In this document: positions 1 through 10,636 of the stretch, in pieces
Numbering within the stretch: the stretch's first letter is position 1
Layout of the letters: each line of letters starts with the position of its first letter
Assembly: GCF_021365465.1 (NCBI RefSeq)
Contig: NZ_CP089932.1
Location: 3,348,001-3,412,000, forward strand
DNA from: Erwinia tracheiphila
GTDB lineage: Bacteria; Pseudomonadota; Gammaproteobacteria; Enterobacterales; Enterobacteriaceae
Reading direction: 5' to 3'
DNA: 64,000 bases
Notes under the pieces: generated by a model
The model's database searches: none
What the model was told of the DNA's origin: nothing
The model's input: the letters and a program-made list of their open reading frames with translations, nothing else
Translations under genes and position numbers: made by a program

Positions 1-570
1 CATATCCACGACAAAAAACAGTGGCTGCGCTATCTGCAGGCGCAGTACGGGCGCCGCTGGAAGGTCCACTTCGCGAAGAAGACCCGGGGGGCCTGGCGGA
101 GCGTCAAATATCTGGGCCGGTACCTGAAACGGCCCCCCGTGTCGGCGGCGAAGCTGAGGCACTACAGCGGCGGCGCGGTGGTGCACCACTATTACGACCA
201 CCGTACGCAGCAGTACCGGCAGCAGACGCTGACGCAGGAAGATATGATCGGACGTTATATCAGCCATATCCCGGCGAAGCATTTTAAGATGGTGCGTTAT
301 TACGGTTTTTTATCAAACCGTAAACGGGGTAGCCTGCTGCCGAAGGTGTATGAAGCCCTGGAGATGGAAGCGCGGAAAAAACCGGAGAAGCCCGGCTTCG
401 CCGCGCTGATGAAAGAATTTCTGCGCACGGATCCGTACAAATGCATTCTGTGCGGCAACCGACTGCGCTTCAGCAGTGCGCAGGCCGGGAGGCACGCGTC
501 GGAGTTGGTGGCAGAAAGACTGCATAACATCGACCGGAAACGATGGCTTCTGGCACAGACTGCGGGATAA
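1..570 (+). CDS. IS91-family transposase, C-terminal part (cut by window start)
   Basis: About 189 residues of a rolling-circle (Y2, HUH) transposase. Visible parts are the conserved RYLKRPP segment near residue 40, the ETxTQE-like segment QQTLTQEDMIGRYISHIPAK, and a C-terminal zinc-binding CxxC. The product would act on its own element ends. A start codon is not visible because the gene begins before base 1. The family call is firm; the exact element is not named. Confidence 0.85.
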   Translation, partial: HIHDKKQWLRYLQAQYGRRWKVHFAKKTRGAWRSVKYLGRYLKRPPVSAAKLRHYSGGAVVHHYYDHRTQQYRQQTLTQEDMIGRYISHIPAKHFKMVRYYGFLSNRKRGSLLPKVYEALEMEARKKPEKPGFAALMKEFLRTDPYKCILCGNRLRFSSAQAGRHASELVAERLHNIDRKRWLLAQTAG

Positions 571-721
571 GTGCGTCTGAAAAACAGCTTTCAGGTTAAA
601 AACGCGCCGCAAATGCCATTTTATGACCATAACGTTCCCGATGGCACATCATTACTGCATTACAGACACTGCTGCTCATGGTCAGGAAATTTTTAAAACG
701 ATGATTCAGTTTCCTAACCAT
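1..721 (+). mobile_element. IS91-family (IS801-like) element, 3' part
   Basis: The reading frame is open from base 1 to the stop at 570 and encodes the C-terminal part of an IS91-family HUH transposase, with the motif YLGRYLKRPP and a closing CxxC pair (CILCGN). The 5' part lies outside the window. The 150 bases after the stop match the bases after the second copy at 3760-3910, so the right end is near 721. Unlike copy two, this fragment shows no frameshift. Confidence 0.85.
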
Positions 722-739
722 GAACGTAGCGCCCTTACA

Positions 740-912
740 GGGCGAGCGTCATCGCTTCGCGCTTCCGATGGTTTGCATGCCCTGAGCCCCGTTTTATACT
801 CTGTGACATGTATATTCCGCGCCCTGCCAGACTGCTCTTCCAGTCGATGACGGCTGGAGTTTGTTCATCAATACGTTCGGCGACAGCGTGATCCCGTGGA
901 CCTGTCTCTGCG
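740..912 (+). mobile_element. IS91-family 5' remnant
   Basis: The bases resemble 2464-2640, the start of the other IS91 copy, including the leader and the start of a transposase reading MYIPRPARLLF. After about 40 codons the match stops. It lies directly downstream of the first copy's right end, so two elements were once in tandem, as IS91-type one-ended transposition can produce. Confidence 0.7.
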
Positions 913-1260
913 GTGTATTATTCACCATGAACAGCTGATTCATTGAGAACTATGGTTTGTTTATGAATAATGAGTTGGTGTAAAACACTATTTCGTAAGG
1001 AGTGACGGGGTTTAACACCTTTGTATGTTAATAACTTCTTTTCTTAGACCCTACGAAATCTTGATGTATGATATGGGGCAGTATCATACTATGATGCTGT
1101 TTTTAAAGTGGATTTCATCTTTTACGTTTAACGGGTATGCCTGACTTAAAATTTATGCAATTTTTTAATGCCAGATCCGTTTCTCTGGCATTAAATATGG
1201 CATGAGTCATGGTTAGGTAACGAATGAAATGGAAATAATCATCCTAATCATGATTTTTAC
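913..1260. other. Non-coding stretch downstream of omptin
   Basis: No credible gene is seen. It is A+T-rich and holds one clear inverted repeat (arms 1167-1175 and 1184-1192, 8-nt loop) between the IS91 remnant and the 3' end of the omptin gene. The hairpin lacks a following T-run on the omptin strand, so it is only a possible terminator. Confidence 0.4.
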
Positions 1261-2199
1261 TTAGAATCGATATTGCAGACCCGCTGTAATCGTATAGTTT
1301 TTATTTGATATCCCAGCAGCATCTCCTCCAATGGAGGCGGACTCACCAATTTTAGTATCAATAATCTGAGTCCCTGCCTTAGCCTCCTCATATTTACTGT
1401 AGGTGAACTCAGCAAATACTTTGGCATTCAGAGTTACGTAATATCCGGCATCAATTGAAGTGCCATAGTAACGTGAACTGGTAGTCTTATCACGGTACGT
1501 TAAATCCCGCATGTAGTGATCATCGTTATCGTGCGCCCGAACCCAGTCACTGAATTTAAACAATGCATTGAACTCAAAATCATTAATACGATACTGACCT
1601 ACAAGGCCAATGTACGGCATGGAAAACCGCTGGCTATAGCTAATTCCACGTTCACCAGCAGGAAATTCTCCAGTATGTGAACCATTATCGTAGTTATAGG
1701 AACCACCGGTTGCAGTCCAGCTGAATCGAGTCTCCTGATAACCAGCCATTACACCGGCTTTATAGTTTTCATTCTGGAAAACCCAGCCTTTTGCGTTCAG
1801 ATCGAATTCATTGGCATAGTTGACATTCGTGCTGGGGTGGGATGAGTGGTCAGTCCATCCTGACTGATTATCGTTCATCCAGTCATAGTCGTCCATGTAA
1901 CCAGCCCCGGAAGCCAGGGATGTCCAGCCTCGTGCATTCAGTGTCAGAAACGAATATGCATCCCAGGAAATGTCGCCTTTTAGAATGACCACATTCTTGA
2001 TCTTCCAGTCCAGCTGGCTGCCCTTTCTTCCTGTATCTGTATCATAAATCAGTTCATGAGACGTTCCGCTTAACATCCCGGCAGAGGTGGATACAGTTAC
2101 GCTTTCCGGTGAAAAATTTGGCGTTAACTACGTAGACTCAGCATAAGCAGTACCTGAAGGCATGGCCATCATCATTAATGTAATTGTACTTTTGTTCAT
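1261..2199 (-). pseudogene. Omptin outer-membrane protease with amber codon after the signal peptide
   Basis: This is an omptin (OmpT/Pla/PgtE family) beta-barrel protease. Omptins sit in the outer membrane and cut between basic residues. Catalytic pairs are visible: Asp-Asp in MDDYDWM and Asp-His in HDNDDHY. The protein ends in an aromatic residue (LQYRF), as barrels do. Reading from the ATG at 2199 gives a signal peptide (MNKSTITLMMMAMPSGTAYA), then codon 24 is TAG (2128-2130). The rest is open in the same frame. Internal starts would lack a signal peptide, so the protein is probably not made or not exported. IS91 remnants lie on both sides, which suggests transfer. Confidence 0.85.
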
Positions 2200-2463
2200 T
2201 TTTATTCCGATAATCAGATGGTTGTCCGTAAGTTGCAGAAATAGTTTAAAACTCATACAAACATGAATCAACTGTCAATTTTTGTAATTTTAAGTTTCTG
2301 AAAACATACATAGGCCCTCTGATTTTTTGGTTAATATTCTTATAATTCAATTCCTTATAGATAAAATATTCCCTTTATTCTTTTGATTGTTCTTTGATAG
2401 CGGGCTCATATCACTTCCCGATCGGAAAACGATAGGGATTGGTGAAAAGTTGAGACTGGACGA
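2200..2463. other. Omptin upstream region
   Basis: A+T-rich stretch between the omptin start and the IS91 left end. It presumably contains the omptin promoter. No operator could be recognised. Confidence 0.3.
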
Positions 2464-2525
2464 GCGTCACCGCTTCGCGGTTCCTATAGTTTTCATGCCC
2501 TGAGCCCCGTTTTATATTCTGCGGC

Positions 2526-3759
2526 ATGTATATTCCGCGCCCCGCAAAGTTGCTCTTCACCACCGATGATGGCTGGAACAGATTCCTCGAAAAATTCGGC
2601 GACAATATCACTCCCTGGAACCGCCTCTGCGTTGAGCGCATGCTCGCCTGTGGTACCGCCAGTATGGGAGTCCGCCGCTACTGCTGTTCATCAGCAGATT
2701 GCACCCACTCCCGCTTCTTCTGCCAGAGCTGCAAGTCAAAGGCCTGCAGCGCCTGCGGCTTCAAAGCTACCGAACAGTGGGTGTCGCAGCAGAGCCACAT
2801 TCTTCCCGACTGCGACTGGCAGCACATCACCTTTACCATGCCCCATCTGCTCTGGCCGTTTTTTAACAACAACTGGCCCCTGCTCAACGCCCTGTTCCGT
2901 GCTGCCACCCGCGCCATGCTCCGCTGGGCCCGCAAGCAGGGCGCAGGGCGTGGAGGTCGGCATTTTCTGCGCCCTGCACACCTACGGTCGCCAGCTCAAC
3001 CAGCATCCGCACATTCATCTGTCTGTCACCCGTGGCGGGCTCGATATTAAACACGGCGTCTGGCGCGACCTCTTCTTTAAGAAGCACGCCGTGGAGGAAA
3101 TCTGGCGCGGTGCCGTCATCCGCCTGCTGCGCCACAGCTATGACCTGATAAATCCAGGCAGCCTGCCGGGGCTGGGACATATCCGCGATAACAGGCAGTG
3201 GCAACGGTATCTCCAGGCCCAGTACAGGTGCCGCTGGAAAGTACATTTCGCGAAGAAAACCCGGGGAGCCTGGCAGAGTGTCAAATACCTGGGCCGGTAC
3301 CTGAAACGACCGCCAGTGCCAGCAGCGAAACTCAGGCACTACAGCGGTGGTGCGGTGGTGCGGTGGTGCGGTGGTGCATCACTATTATGACCACCGCACG
3401 CAGCAGTACCGGCAGCAGACGCTGACGCAGGAAGAGATGATCGGGCGCTATATCAGTCATATCCCGGCGAAACATTTTAAAATGGTGCGCTACTACGGCT
3501 TTTTGTCCAGCCGTAAACGGGGCAAGCAGCTGCCGAAAGTGTATGAGGCACTGCAGATGGAGGCGAGGAAAAAACCGGAGCAGCCCGGCTTCGCCGCGCT
3601 GATGAAGGAATTTCTGCGCACGGATCCGTACAAATGCCTTCTGTGCGGTAACCGGCTGCGCTTCAGCAGCGCACAGGCAGACATGCCAGCGAATTAGTGG
3701 CAGAAAGGCTGCATAACATCGACCGGAAACGCTGGCTTCTGGCACAGGCTACGGGATAA
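2526..3759 (+). pseudogene. IS91-family transposase, three frameshifts
   Basis: It starts MYIPRPAKLLF, followed by an N-terminal zinc-binding region (CxxC pairs around residues 52-78) and HUH-type sequence HPHIHLS. Three lesions break the frame. A 7-bp tandem duplication (CAGGGCG twice) lies at 2937-2950. An 8-bp unit GCGGTGGT is present four times at 3344-3375, against two equivalents in the first copy. A 4-bp loss lies near 3675 relative to copy one. The last frame reads to the TAA at 3757-3759. Confidence 0.85.
3344..3375 (+). repeat. 8-bp tandem repeat (GCGGTGGT) x4
   Basis: Four perfect copies inside the IS91 transposase. The first copy of the element (about 170-185) has one perfect and one variant unit. 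The extra 16 bp shift the frame, so slippage is the likely cause. Confidence 0.9.
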
Positions 3760-3910
3760 GTGCGCCTGAAAAATGGTTTTCAGGTTAAAAATGCACCGAA
3801 ACCAGCATTTTATTACCGTAACTCACCTGACTTCACGTCATCACTGTGTTTATGACACCGATATTCATGGTCAGGAAAATTTTAAAACGATGATTCAGTT
3901 TCCTAACCAT

Positions 3911-4476
3911 CAAGCTGCACGCTGTAATAATCGCCCTGGCTGGACAATTGCGTTACCCTCAGACTGTTGTTTTCACAGATAAACTGCGCGACAAACGCAT
4001 TGGCAGGCGATTCATACAGATGCTCCGGGCTGCCCATCTGCTGTATCATGCCATCGTTAAACACCGCCACACGATTGGACATGGTCATGGACTCGCTCTG
4101 ATCGTGGGTGACATAAACAATGGCCAAGCCGAGCATTTCGTTCAACTTTTTGATTTCCATCTGCATATGTTCACGTAACTGTTTATCCAATGCGTCCAGA
4201 GATTCGCCGTGGCTCAAACACCAGCGCTCTTGCCAGGGCAACGCGCTGCTGCTGTCCCCCGGACATCTGAGCCAGGTAGCGCCCGGCAAGGGAAGTCAGC
4301 TTAATCATACCAGTGCACAGCTGACGCGTTCTTTCACATCGGCCTTGCTCATACGACGAATAGTTAGCGGAAACGTCAAATTTTCAGCGACGGTCATGTA
4401 CGGAAACAACGCATAATTCTGAAATCCCATGCCGATATCGCGCTGATGCGGTAGCAACGTGTGTAACGGCTTATCG
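3911..4476 (-). pseudogene. ABC-transporter ATP-binding subunit remnant (PotA/YdcT type)
   Basis: Two reading frames on the minus strand encode pieces of a polyamine-type ABC ATPase: HQRDIGMGFQNYALFPYMTV (Q-loop region) and LDKQLREHMQMEIKKL followed by the switch-region IVYVTHDQSESMTMSNRVAV. A frameshift near 4290 separates them and scrambles the signature-motif region. The 5' end with the Walker A motif is removed at the IS1 end (4477). The 3' end is cut by the IS91 right end. No permease or binding-protein genes remain nearby. The YdcT assignment is by resemblance only. Confidence 0.75.
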
Positions 4477-4491
4477 GGTAGTGACGCAGAT

Positions 4492-4995
4492 TTATTGATA
4501 ATGATGAAGAGTAAGATACCAACCGATGATCTTATCATGCATTTCCTCTGACTTCGAAAAGCAAATTGTTCTGCGGGTCAGTCGTTTGATATGTGTGCGA
4601 AGATTAAGATTATGTCGTTCTGTCCGTTGGGTATATTTCTTGCTCACCACGTGGCCTGTTGCACTTAACAGAACTTTATAAACCGGCCAGGCATCTGTCA
4701 TATAAAAGGCAAGGTTAAATTTGCTTAACAGGGCCAGCAATCGTCGCAGGGTCGGGGCATTTCTCGGGCCGAAGACGTGGGCCAGAGCACGTTTGCGGAT
4801 ACGGTCATAAGCATAGAACAACCACCGGGGATTGCTTCTACACCGCACGTAAGACCATTGTTCACTGGCTTCACAGCAGATAACAACCTCCGTTTCGGGG
4901 TCGATATTCTCAGCTACCTGCTTTGGCGAAATTTTTTTACGTGCCGCAGAACCGTATTGAGGCTGATACCGAGAACCCGTGCGGTATCGCGACAT
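4492..4995 (-). CDS. insB: IS1 InsB, transposase catalytic part
   Basis: The open frame of 167 residues overlaps insA in another frame. It carries the DDE-type IS1 catalytic domain with the segments VVICCEASEQWSYV and YMTDAWPVYK. The active form is expected to be the InsAB' fusion made by frameshifting. The frame is intact, so the element may still be mobile. Confidence 0.9.
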   Translation of the reverse strand: MSRYRTGSRYQPQYGSAARKKISPKQVAENIDPETEVVICCEASEQWSYVRCRSNPRWLFYAYDRIRKRALAHVFGPRNAPTLRRLLALLSKFNLAFYMTDAWPVYKVLLSATGHVVSKKYTQRTERHNLNLRTHIKRLTRRTICFSKSEEMHDKIIGWYLTLHHYQ

Positions 4996-5189
4996 CCGTA
5001 ACCATTCATGGCCATATTAACAATGGTCTGGTGTGTGTCTGGTTTGGCACCGGAGTAGCTAAAGTTGAGCTGAAAGGTCTTTGAACAATGCTTGCAGATG
5101 TAACGTTGGGCACCGGATGCTGAATGTCCGTTACATCGTACAGCATGAGTTTCATTGCACTGAGGGCAGACGACATCAACTTTAGCCAT
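4914..5189 (-). CDS. insA: IS1 InsA
   Basis: 91 residues, the usual InsA length. It has an N-terminal zinc finger (CPQCNE ... CKHCSK) and a helix-turn-helix (RDTARVLGISLNTV). InsA binds the IS1 ends. A run of A residues on the coding strand near 4935 is the expected slippery site for producing InsAB' by -1 frameshifting. Confidence 0.92.
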   Translation of the reverse strand: MAKVDVVCPQCNETHAVRCNGHSASGAQRYICKHCSKTFQLNFSYSGAKPDTHQTIVNMAMNGYGCRDTARVLGISLNTVLRHVKKFRQSR

Positions 5190-5259
5190 ATGTTACATCC
5201 AAAGCGCAAAGCATACGTGATCAGCAAGTCTGCGTCACGACCCCAAATATCATCACGCG

Positions 5260-5802
5260 TTATTTCTGCTGTGCAAAGGAAGGCTGATGGCTCTGTTCGC
5301 TATTGCGACTCAACCAAAGTGACAGCGCTTTCAGTGAGTCATCCGTAAACTCATCGCAACGCGCGGTGATCTCTTCCGGCGTCATCCAGAAAACCTCGTC
5401 CACTTCTTCTTCCTGCATGGCAAACGGGCCGTGCGAAACGCAGCTGAATAAGCCCCCCCATACCCGGCAGTGTTGGTCCTCAAAGTAGAAGGTGCCATGT
5501 TCGGCAAAAGGCACATCGGCGATACCCAGCTCTTCTTCTGCTTCGCGCCGCGCGGATTCGAGCAGCTCCTCACCACTTTGCACCACGCCCCCGGCCGTTG
5601 CGTCGAGCATGCCCGGCATAAAGTCTTTTGTTGCGGTGCGACGTTGAACAAGGATATTCCCCATGCCATCGTGAACCACAATGTAGGTTGCACGATGGCG
5701 CAAACACTGAGTGCGCATCTGTGCACGACCACATTGTGCTATCACCTCATTATCTTCATTGACGATGTCCACCCACTCTATGCCACTGTCTTGCTCGATC
5801 AT
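5260..5802 (-). CDS. yfcD: Nudix hydrolase YfcD
   Basis: 180 residues, matching the family length. The Nudix box is visible at about residues 91-113 ([20 protein letters not shown] then ELG), with the required G, E, RE and EE positions. The family hydrolyses nucleoside-diphosphate derivatives with a divalent metal; the physiological substrate is not known. The gene starts the conserved yfcD-yfcF-yfcH block. yfcE, yfcG and folX of the E. coli order are missing here. The IS1 ends 17 bp beyond its stop codon. Confidence 0.93.
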   Translation of the reverse strand: MIEQDSGIEWVDIVNEDNEVIAQCGRAQMRTQCLRHRATYIVVHDGMGNILVQRRTATKDFMPGMLDATAGGVVQSGEELLESARREAEEELGIADVPFAEHGTFYFEDQHCRVWGGLFSCVSHGPFAMQEEEVDEVFWMTPEEITARCDEFTDDSLKALSLWLSRNSEQSHQPSFAQQK

Positions 5803-5896
5803 CCTTCACCCTTTTCTGTTCTGGCGCTAATGCGCTTATCTGTTTTCCCGGCGCAGTGTGCCACGGTCTGAAGAAAATTTATAATTCGACAGTGTG

Positions 5897-6748
<852 letters not shown>

Positions 6749-6770
6749 TCACCTTTTAAGGATAAACAGG

Positions 6771-7664
6771 ATGCATATTTTACTGACCGGCGGGACCGGC
6801 CTTATTGGTCGTCACCTTATCCCTCTCCTGTTAACTCAGGGCCATCAGGTGAGCGTGGTGACACGCAATGTCGCAGCTGCACGCGAAAAACTGGATAAGC
6901 GCGTTAATTTGTGGTCAGAACTGACGCAGCAGCGCGATTTAAATGGTATTGATGCGGTGATTAATCTGGCAGGGGAACCCATCGCAGACAAGCGCTGGAC
7001 CGAACAGCAAAAGCAGCGACTTTGCCAGAGTCGCTGGCAAATCACCGGACAGCTGGCAGCCTTAATTAAAGACAGTGATTGCCCTCCTGTCGTGTTTATT
7101 TCCGGCTCGGCCACGGGCTATTACGGTAACTGCGGCGAAACGATCCTGACGGAGCAGGATACAGGCAGGGATGAGTTTACTCACCGACTCTGCGCCAAGT
7201 GGGAAGCACTGGCGCTCGGTGCTGACAGCGAAAGAACCCGGGTCTGCCTTCTACGCACTGGCGTCATTCTGTCAAAAAAAGGGGGGGCGCTTGGCAAAAT
7301 GAAACTCCCTTTCCAGTTTGGCATCGGCGGTCCGCTGGGAGACGGCAGGCAGTACATGCCCTGGATCCATATTGATGACATGATCGATGCCATTCTGTGG
7401 TTGCTGAATAATGCACAGCTGCGCGGCGCGTTCAATATGGTGGCTCCTGGTAAGGTACGTAATGCGCAGTTTGCCGCCACGCTGGGACAGGCGATGCATC
7501 GCCCGGCACTGATACGCACGCCTGCAAGCGCCATTAAGTTGATGATGGGCGAATCATCGGTCCTGGTGCTGGGAGGACAGCAGGTCATCCCAAAACGGCT
7601 TGAAGAATCAGGTTTTATTTTCCGCTGGCCTCAGCTGGCCAGTGCGCTGGCCAATGTGATTTAA
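6771..7664 (+). CDS. yfcH: SDR-family NAD(P)-binding epimerase-like protein YfcH
   Basis: 297 residues. It starts with a Rossmann glycine motif ([13 protein letters not shown], residues 4-16) typical of the SDR39U1 group. Further family segments are [13 protein letters not shown] and [14 protein letters not shown], and a C-terminal DUF1731-type end. The ATG at 6771 follows AAGGATAAACAGG; upstream in-frame starts would overlap the yfcF promoter region. The cellular reaction is not established for this family. Confidence 0.92.
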   Translation: MHILLTGGTGLIGRHLIPLLLTQGHQVSVVTRNVAAAREKLDKRVNLWSELTQQRDLNGIDAVINLAGEPIADKRWTEQQKQRLCQSRWQITGQLAALIKDSDCPPVVFISGSATGYYGNCGETILTEQDTGRDEFTHRLCAKWEALALGADSERTRVCLLRTGVILSKKGGALGKMKLPFQFGIGGPLGDGRQYMPWIHIDDMIDAILWLLNNAQLRGAFNMVAPGKVRNAQFAATLGQAMHRPALIRTPASAIKLMMGESSVLVLGGQQVIPKRLEESGFIFRWPQLASALANVI

Positions 7665-7987
7665 CATACGCCATTTCAGGAAATTATCCTGCCTGTGGCC
7701 AGCCGGGCAGCGATGTATTGCTGGCACCAGCTCAGGCTGGCAGCGACGACCAGGGATGAATGAAAAATGAGCAACAGTTCTGGTCGGTAAAAAATCTGAC
7801 GCCCATAAGGCTTTTTTTAAATGCCGCTACGGGCGTCCTGCATAACGAAAGCATTTATTTTCAGGGGATCTGCCCGATGATGCAGGGACAACCACCTCCT
7901 GATGCAAGGCTGGTTTTTTCTGAACATGGCGGTATCAGAGTGAAACCATTGCACTGCCATTAACAACTCTGCCTGACCTTCGCTGGA
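7665..7987. other. Non-coding stretch after yfcH
   Basis: No supported gene. It includes a loose inverted repeat (GACGCCC near 7798 and GGGCGTC near 7828). In E. coli the histidine and lysine/arginine/ornithine transport genes occupy this side, and here only hisP debris follows. Confidence 0.4.
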
Positions 7988-8405
7988 TTACTTCAGCGTA
8001 CCCGAAAGAAACTGCTGTAAACGCGGACTTTTCGGTTGGGTAAACAGCTCGTGCGGCGGGCATTCTTCCTCTATTTTTCCCTGGTGCAGAAAAATAACAT
8101 GGTTAGAAACATGACGGGCAAACTTCATTTCATGGGTCACGACCACCATGATTTCTCTTCTTCCGCCAGTTTCTGCATGATTCTCAATACTTCGCCCACC
8201 AGATCAGGATCGAGTGCGGATGTTGGTTCATCAAACAGCAGCACTTCCGCTCCATCGCCAGCGCACGGGTAATGGACACGCGCTGCTGCTGACCGCCAGA
8301 AAGGTTAACCGGATACTTTGCTCGGACGCGCTCGTCAATCCCCACTTTGTCCAGGTAGCGAATAGCCCGCTCCTGTGCTGCAATTACCGCACCAAAAAAA
8401 GCAAA
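7988..8405 (-). pseudogene. hisP: hisP remnant (histidine ABC-transporter ATPase)
   Basis: Only the C-terminal half remains. It shows the ABC signature [11 protein letters not shown], a Walker B/D-loop region in another frame, and the HisP-like end SPRLQQFLSGTLK before the stop at 7988. At least two frameshifts are present (near 8240 and 8145). The Walker A part is gone and the gene abuts ubiX. hisM, hisQ, hisJ and argT, expected here from E. coli synteny, are absent. Confidence 0.85.
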
Positions 8406-8415
8406 ACGCGGAGAG

Positions 8416-8985
8416 TTATGCACCCTGCCAGCGCAAAAAAAGATCGTTCTCAAGGGTAATGTCAAACTGGTCCAGCACGCGGTTCACGGTCTGATCAACA
8501 ATGTCCATCATGCTCTCAGGCTTGTGATAGAAAGCAGGAACCGGCGGCATAATAATTGCGCCCAATTCAGCGGCTGCGGTCATCATGCGCAAATGCCCAA
8601 GATGCAGCGGAGTTTCACGTACGCACAACACCAGCTTGCGTCGTTCTTTCAGCATCACGTCAGCAGCGCGCGTCAGCAGTCCATCACTGTAGCTGTGAAC
8701 GATGCCGGAAAGGGTTTTTATCGAGCAGGGCAGAATTGCCATTCCATCCGTTTTGAACGACCCGGAAGAGATACTCGCTGCGATATCCCGCGCATCATGA
8801 ACCACATCAGCCAGGGCCTGCACCTCGCGCAATGTGTAATCACTCTCGAGAGCCAGCGTCTGCCGGGCTGCATGGCTTATTACCAGATGCTTTTCCACAT
8901 CTGCAACCTGCTGTAAGATTTGCAGCGTACGAATACCGTAAATCACGCCGCTGGCACCAGAGATACCAATAATCAATCGTCGCAT
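8416..8985 (-). CDS. ubiX: Flavin prenyltransferase UbiX
   Basis: 189 residues, full length. The flavin-binding start MRRLIIGISGASGVIYGIR and the conserved CSIKTLSGI and RETPLHLGHLRMM segments are present. UbiX makes prenylated FMN, the cofactor of the decarboxylase UbiD in ubiquinone synthesis. It lies downstream of purF, as in E. coli, with a terminator-like hairpin between. Confidence 0.96.
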   Translation of the reverse strand: MRRLIIGISGASGVIYGIRTLQILQQVADVEKHLVISHAARQTLALESDYTLREVQALADVVHDARDIAASISSGSFKTDGMAILPCSIKTLSGIVHSYSDGLLTRAADVMLKERRKLVLCVRETPLHLGHLRMMTAAAELGAIIMPPVPAFYHKPESMMDIVDQTVNRVLDQFDITLENDLFLRWQGA

Positions 8986-9025
8986 CAGATTCCCTCTTGG
9001 TTTCAGCCCCGTTTGTAAAAGTAAA

Positions 9026-9053
9026 AATGGGCCAGGATTACGCCCGGCCCATT
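9026..9053 (-). terminator. Rho-independent terminator after purF
   Basis: Arms AATGGGCC and GGCCCATT (8 bp) enclose 12 bases. On the minus strand the stem is followed by a T-rich run. It sits between the purF stop and ubiX. Confidence 0.75.
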
Positions 9054-9081
9054 ATAGTACCTGTTACAGCATCCGAGGACA

Positions 9082-10599
9082 TCAGCCTTCGTTATGCATT
9101 TCCAGGTTCTCCACCTCATTTTGACGGGCCAGCGATTTAGCATCGTCATTACGCAGTGACTGAAGGTATTCCAGATATTGCTGATCGACGTCTTTCGTCA
9201 CGTACACGCCGTTAAACACAGAACATTCAAATTGCGCGATATCCGGGTTTTCTTCCCGCACTGCATCAATCAGATCGTTGAGATCCTGGAAAATCAAGGC
9301 ATCCGCCCCAATCAGCTGGCGGATCTCTTCAACTTCACGACCGTGAGCAATCAGCTCGGTGGCGCTAGGCATATCAATCCCGTAGACGTTGGGAAAGCGG
9401 ATCTCAGGGGCGGCAGAGGCCAGATACACTTTTTTTGCTCCCGCTTCGCGCGCCATTTCGATGATCTGTTCAGAGGTTGTGCCGCGCACAATGGAGTCAT
9501 CTACCAGCAGAACATTTTTATCACGGAACTCTGCGCGGTTAGCGTTAAGCTTGCGACGAACCGCACTGCGGCGCAGATGCTGGCCCGGCATAATAAAAGT
9601 ACGGCCAACATAGCGGTTTTTTACAAATCCCTGGCGATATGGCTTGTTAAGGATGCGCGCCATCTCCAGCGCAATATCACAGGAGGTTTCCGGGATGGGG
9701 ATCACCACGTCTATATCCAGGTCTTCCCACTCGCGAGCGATTTTCTGGCCCAGCCGGGTTCCCATACGTACGCGAGCGCTGTATACGGAAATTTTATCCA
9801 GGAAGGAATCCGGCCGGGCAAAATAGACGTATTCAAACAGGCAGGGATTACATTTCGGGTTTTCCGCACACTGACGGGTGAAAAGCTGCCCTTTTTCCGT
9901 TACATAGACCGCTTCACCTGGGGCGACATCACGCAGGAACTCAAAGCCTAATGTATCCAGCGCTACGCTCTCAGACGCGACCATATATTCATTGCGGCCA
10001 TCAGCCATGGGACGTTTGCCAATGACCAGTGGACGAATGCCGTTCGGATCGCGAAAAGCCACCAGACCGTGCCCGATAATCATTGAAACGCAGGCATACG
10101 CGCCGCGAACCTGCTGGTGCATCGCCGCAACCGCTGCAAAAATGTTCTCGGCTTCCAGCGGGTAATGTTGGAATCGATCCAGTTCAACGGCGAAAATATT
10201 GAGCAGGATTTCGGAATCAGAGGTGGTGTTAACGTGGCGACGTCCGCTCTCAAAAAGCTGCTTGCGCAGTTCGTGGGCGTTGGTGAGGTTCCCGTTGTGC
10301 GCAAGGGTAATTCCATAGGGTGAATTGACGTAAAAAGGCTGCGCCTCGGAAGCACTGGAGCTTCCCGCCGTCGGATAACGAACGTGACCAATGCCCATAT
10401 TTCCCTGCATACGCTGCATGTGGCGGGCTTCAAAAACATCGCTGACCAGACCATTTGCTTTACGCAAACGAAAGCAGTTCTGAGCATCAATGGTGACAAT
10501 GCCTGCGGCATCCTGCCCTCGGTGTTGTAGCACCGTTAACGCATCATAAATCGACTGGTTAACCGGCATAAAACCGGCGATCCCGACAATACCGCACAT
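9082..10599 (-). CDS. purF: Amidophosphoribosyltransferase PurF
   Basis: 505 residues, full length. Cys2 follows Met1 ([10 protein letters not shown]) and is the nucleophile of the Ntn glutaminase domain (about 1-235). The C-terminal phosphoribosyltransferase domain has the PRPP loop [17 protein letters not shown]. It catalyses the first step of purine synthesis (PRPP plus glutamine) in the cytosol. It is 37 bp downstream of cvpA in one operon, and a PurR-like site lies upstream of cvpA. Confidence 0.97.
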   Translation of the reverse strand: MCGIVGIAGFMPVNQSIYDALTVLQHRGQDAAGIVTIDAQNCFRLRKANGLVSDVFEARHMQRMQGNMGIGHVRYPTAGSSSASEAQPFYVNSPYGITLAHNGNLTNAHELRKQLFESGRRHVNTTSDSEILLNIFAVELDRFQHYPLEAENIFAAVAAMHQQVRGAYACVSMIIGHGLVAFRDPNGIRPLVIGKRPMADGRNEYMVASESVALDTLGFEFLRDVAPGEAVYVTEKGQLFTRQCAENPKCNPCLFEYVYFARPDSFLDKISVYSARVRMGTRLGQKIAREWEDLDIDVVIPIPETSCDIALEMARILNKPYRQGFVKNRYVGRTFIMPGQHLRRSAVRRKLNANRAEFRDKNVLLVDDSIVRGTTSEQIIEMAREAGAKKVYLASAAPEIRFPNVYGIDMPSATELIAHGREVEEIRQLIGADALIFQDLNDLIDAVREENPDIAQFECSVFNGVYVTKDVDQQYLEYLQSLRNDDAKSLARQNEVENLEMHNEG

Positions 10600-10636
10600 G
10601 TGGTCATTTCCTCATTAAGCCGCAACCCCGACGCCA

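Larger units (their letters stand above)
2464..3910 (+). mobile_element. IS91-family (IS801-like) element, second copy, decayed
   Basis: The left boundary is where similarity to the 740-912 remnant begins. The right boundary is where similarity to 570-721 ends. The transposase inside carries three frameshifts. The element ends inside an ABC-transporter ATPase remnant. Confidence 0.8.
4477..5242 (-). mobile_element. IS1-family element
   Basis: 766 bp bounded by imperfect inverted repeats: GGTAGTGACGCAGATTTATT at 4477 and, on the minus strand, GGTCGTGACGCAGACTTGCT ending at 5242. It carries insA and insB. The flanks show no 8-9 bp duplication, so adjacent DNA was probably lost or rearranged after insertion. 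Confidence 0.93.
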
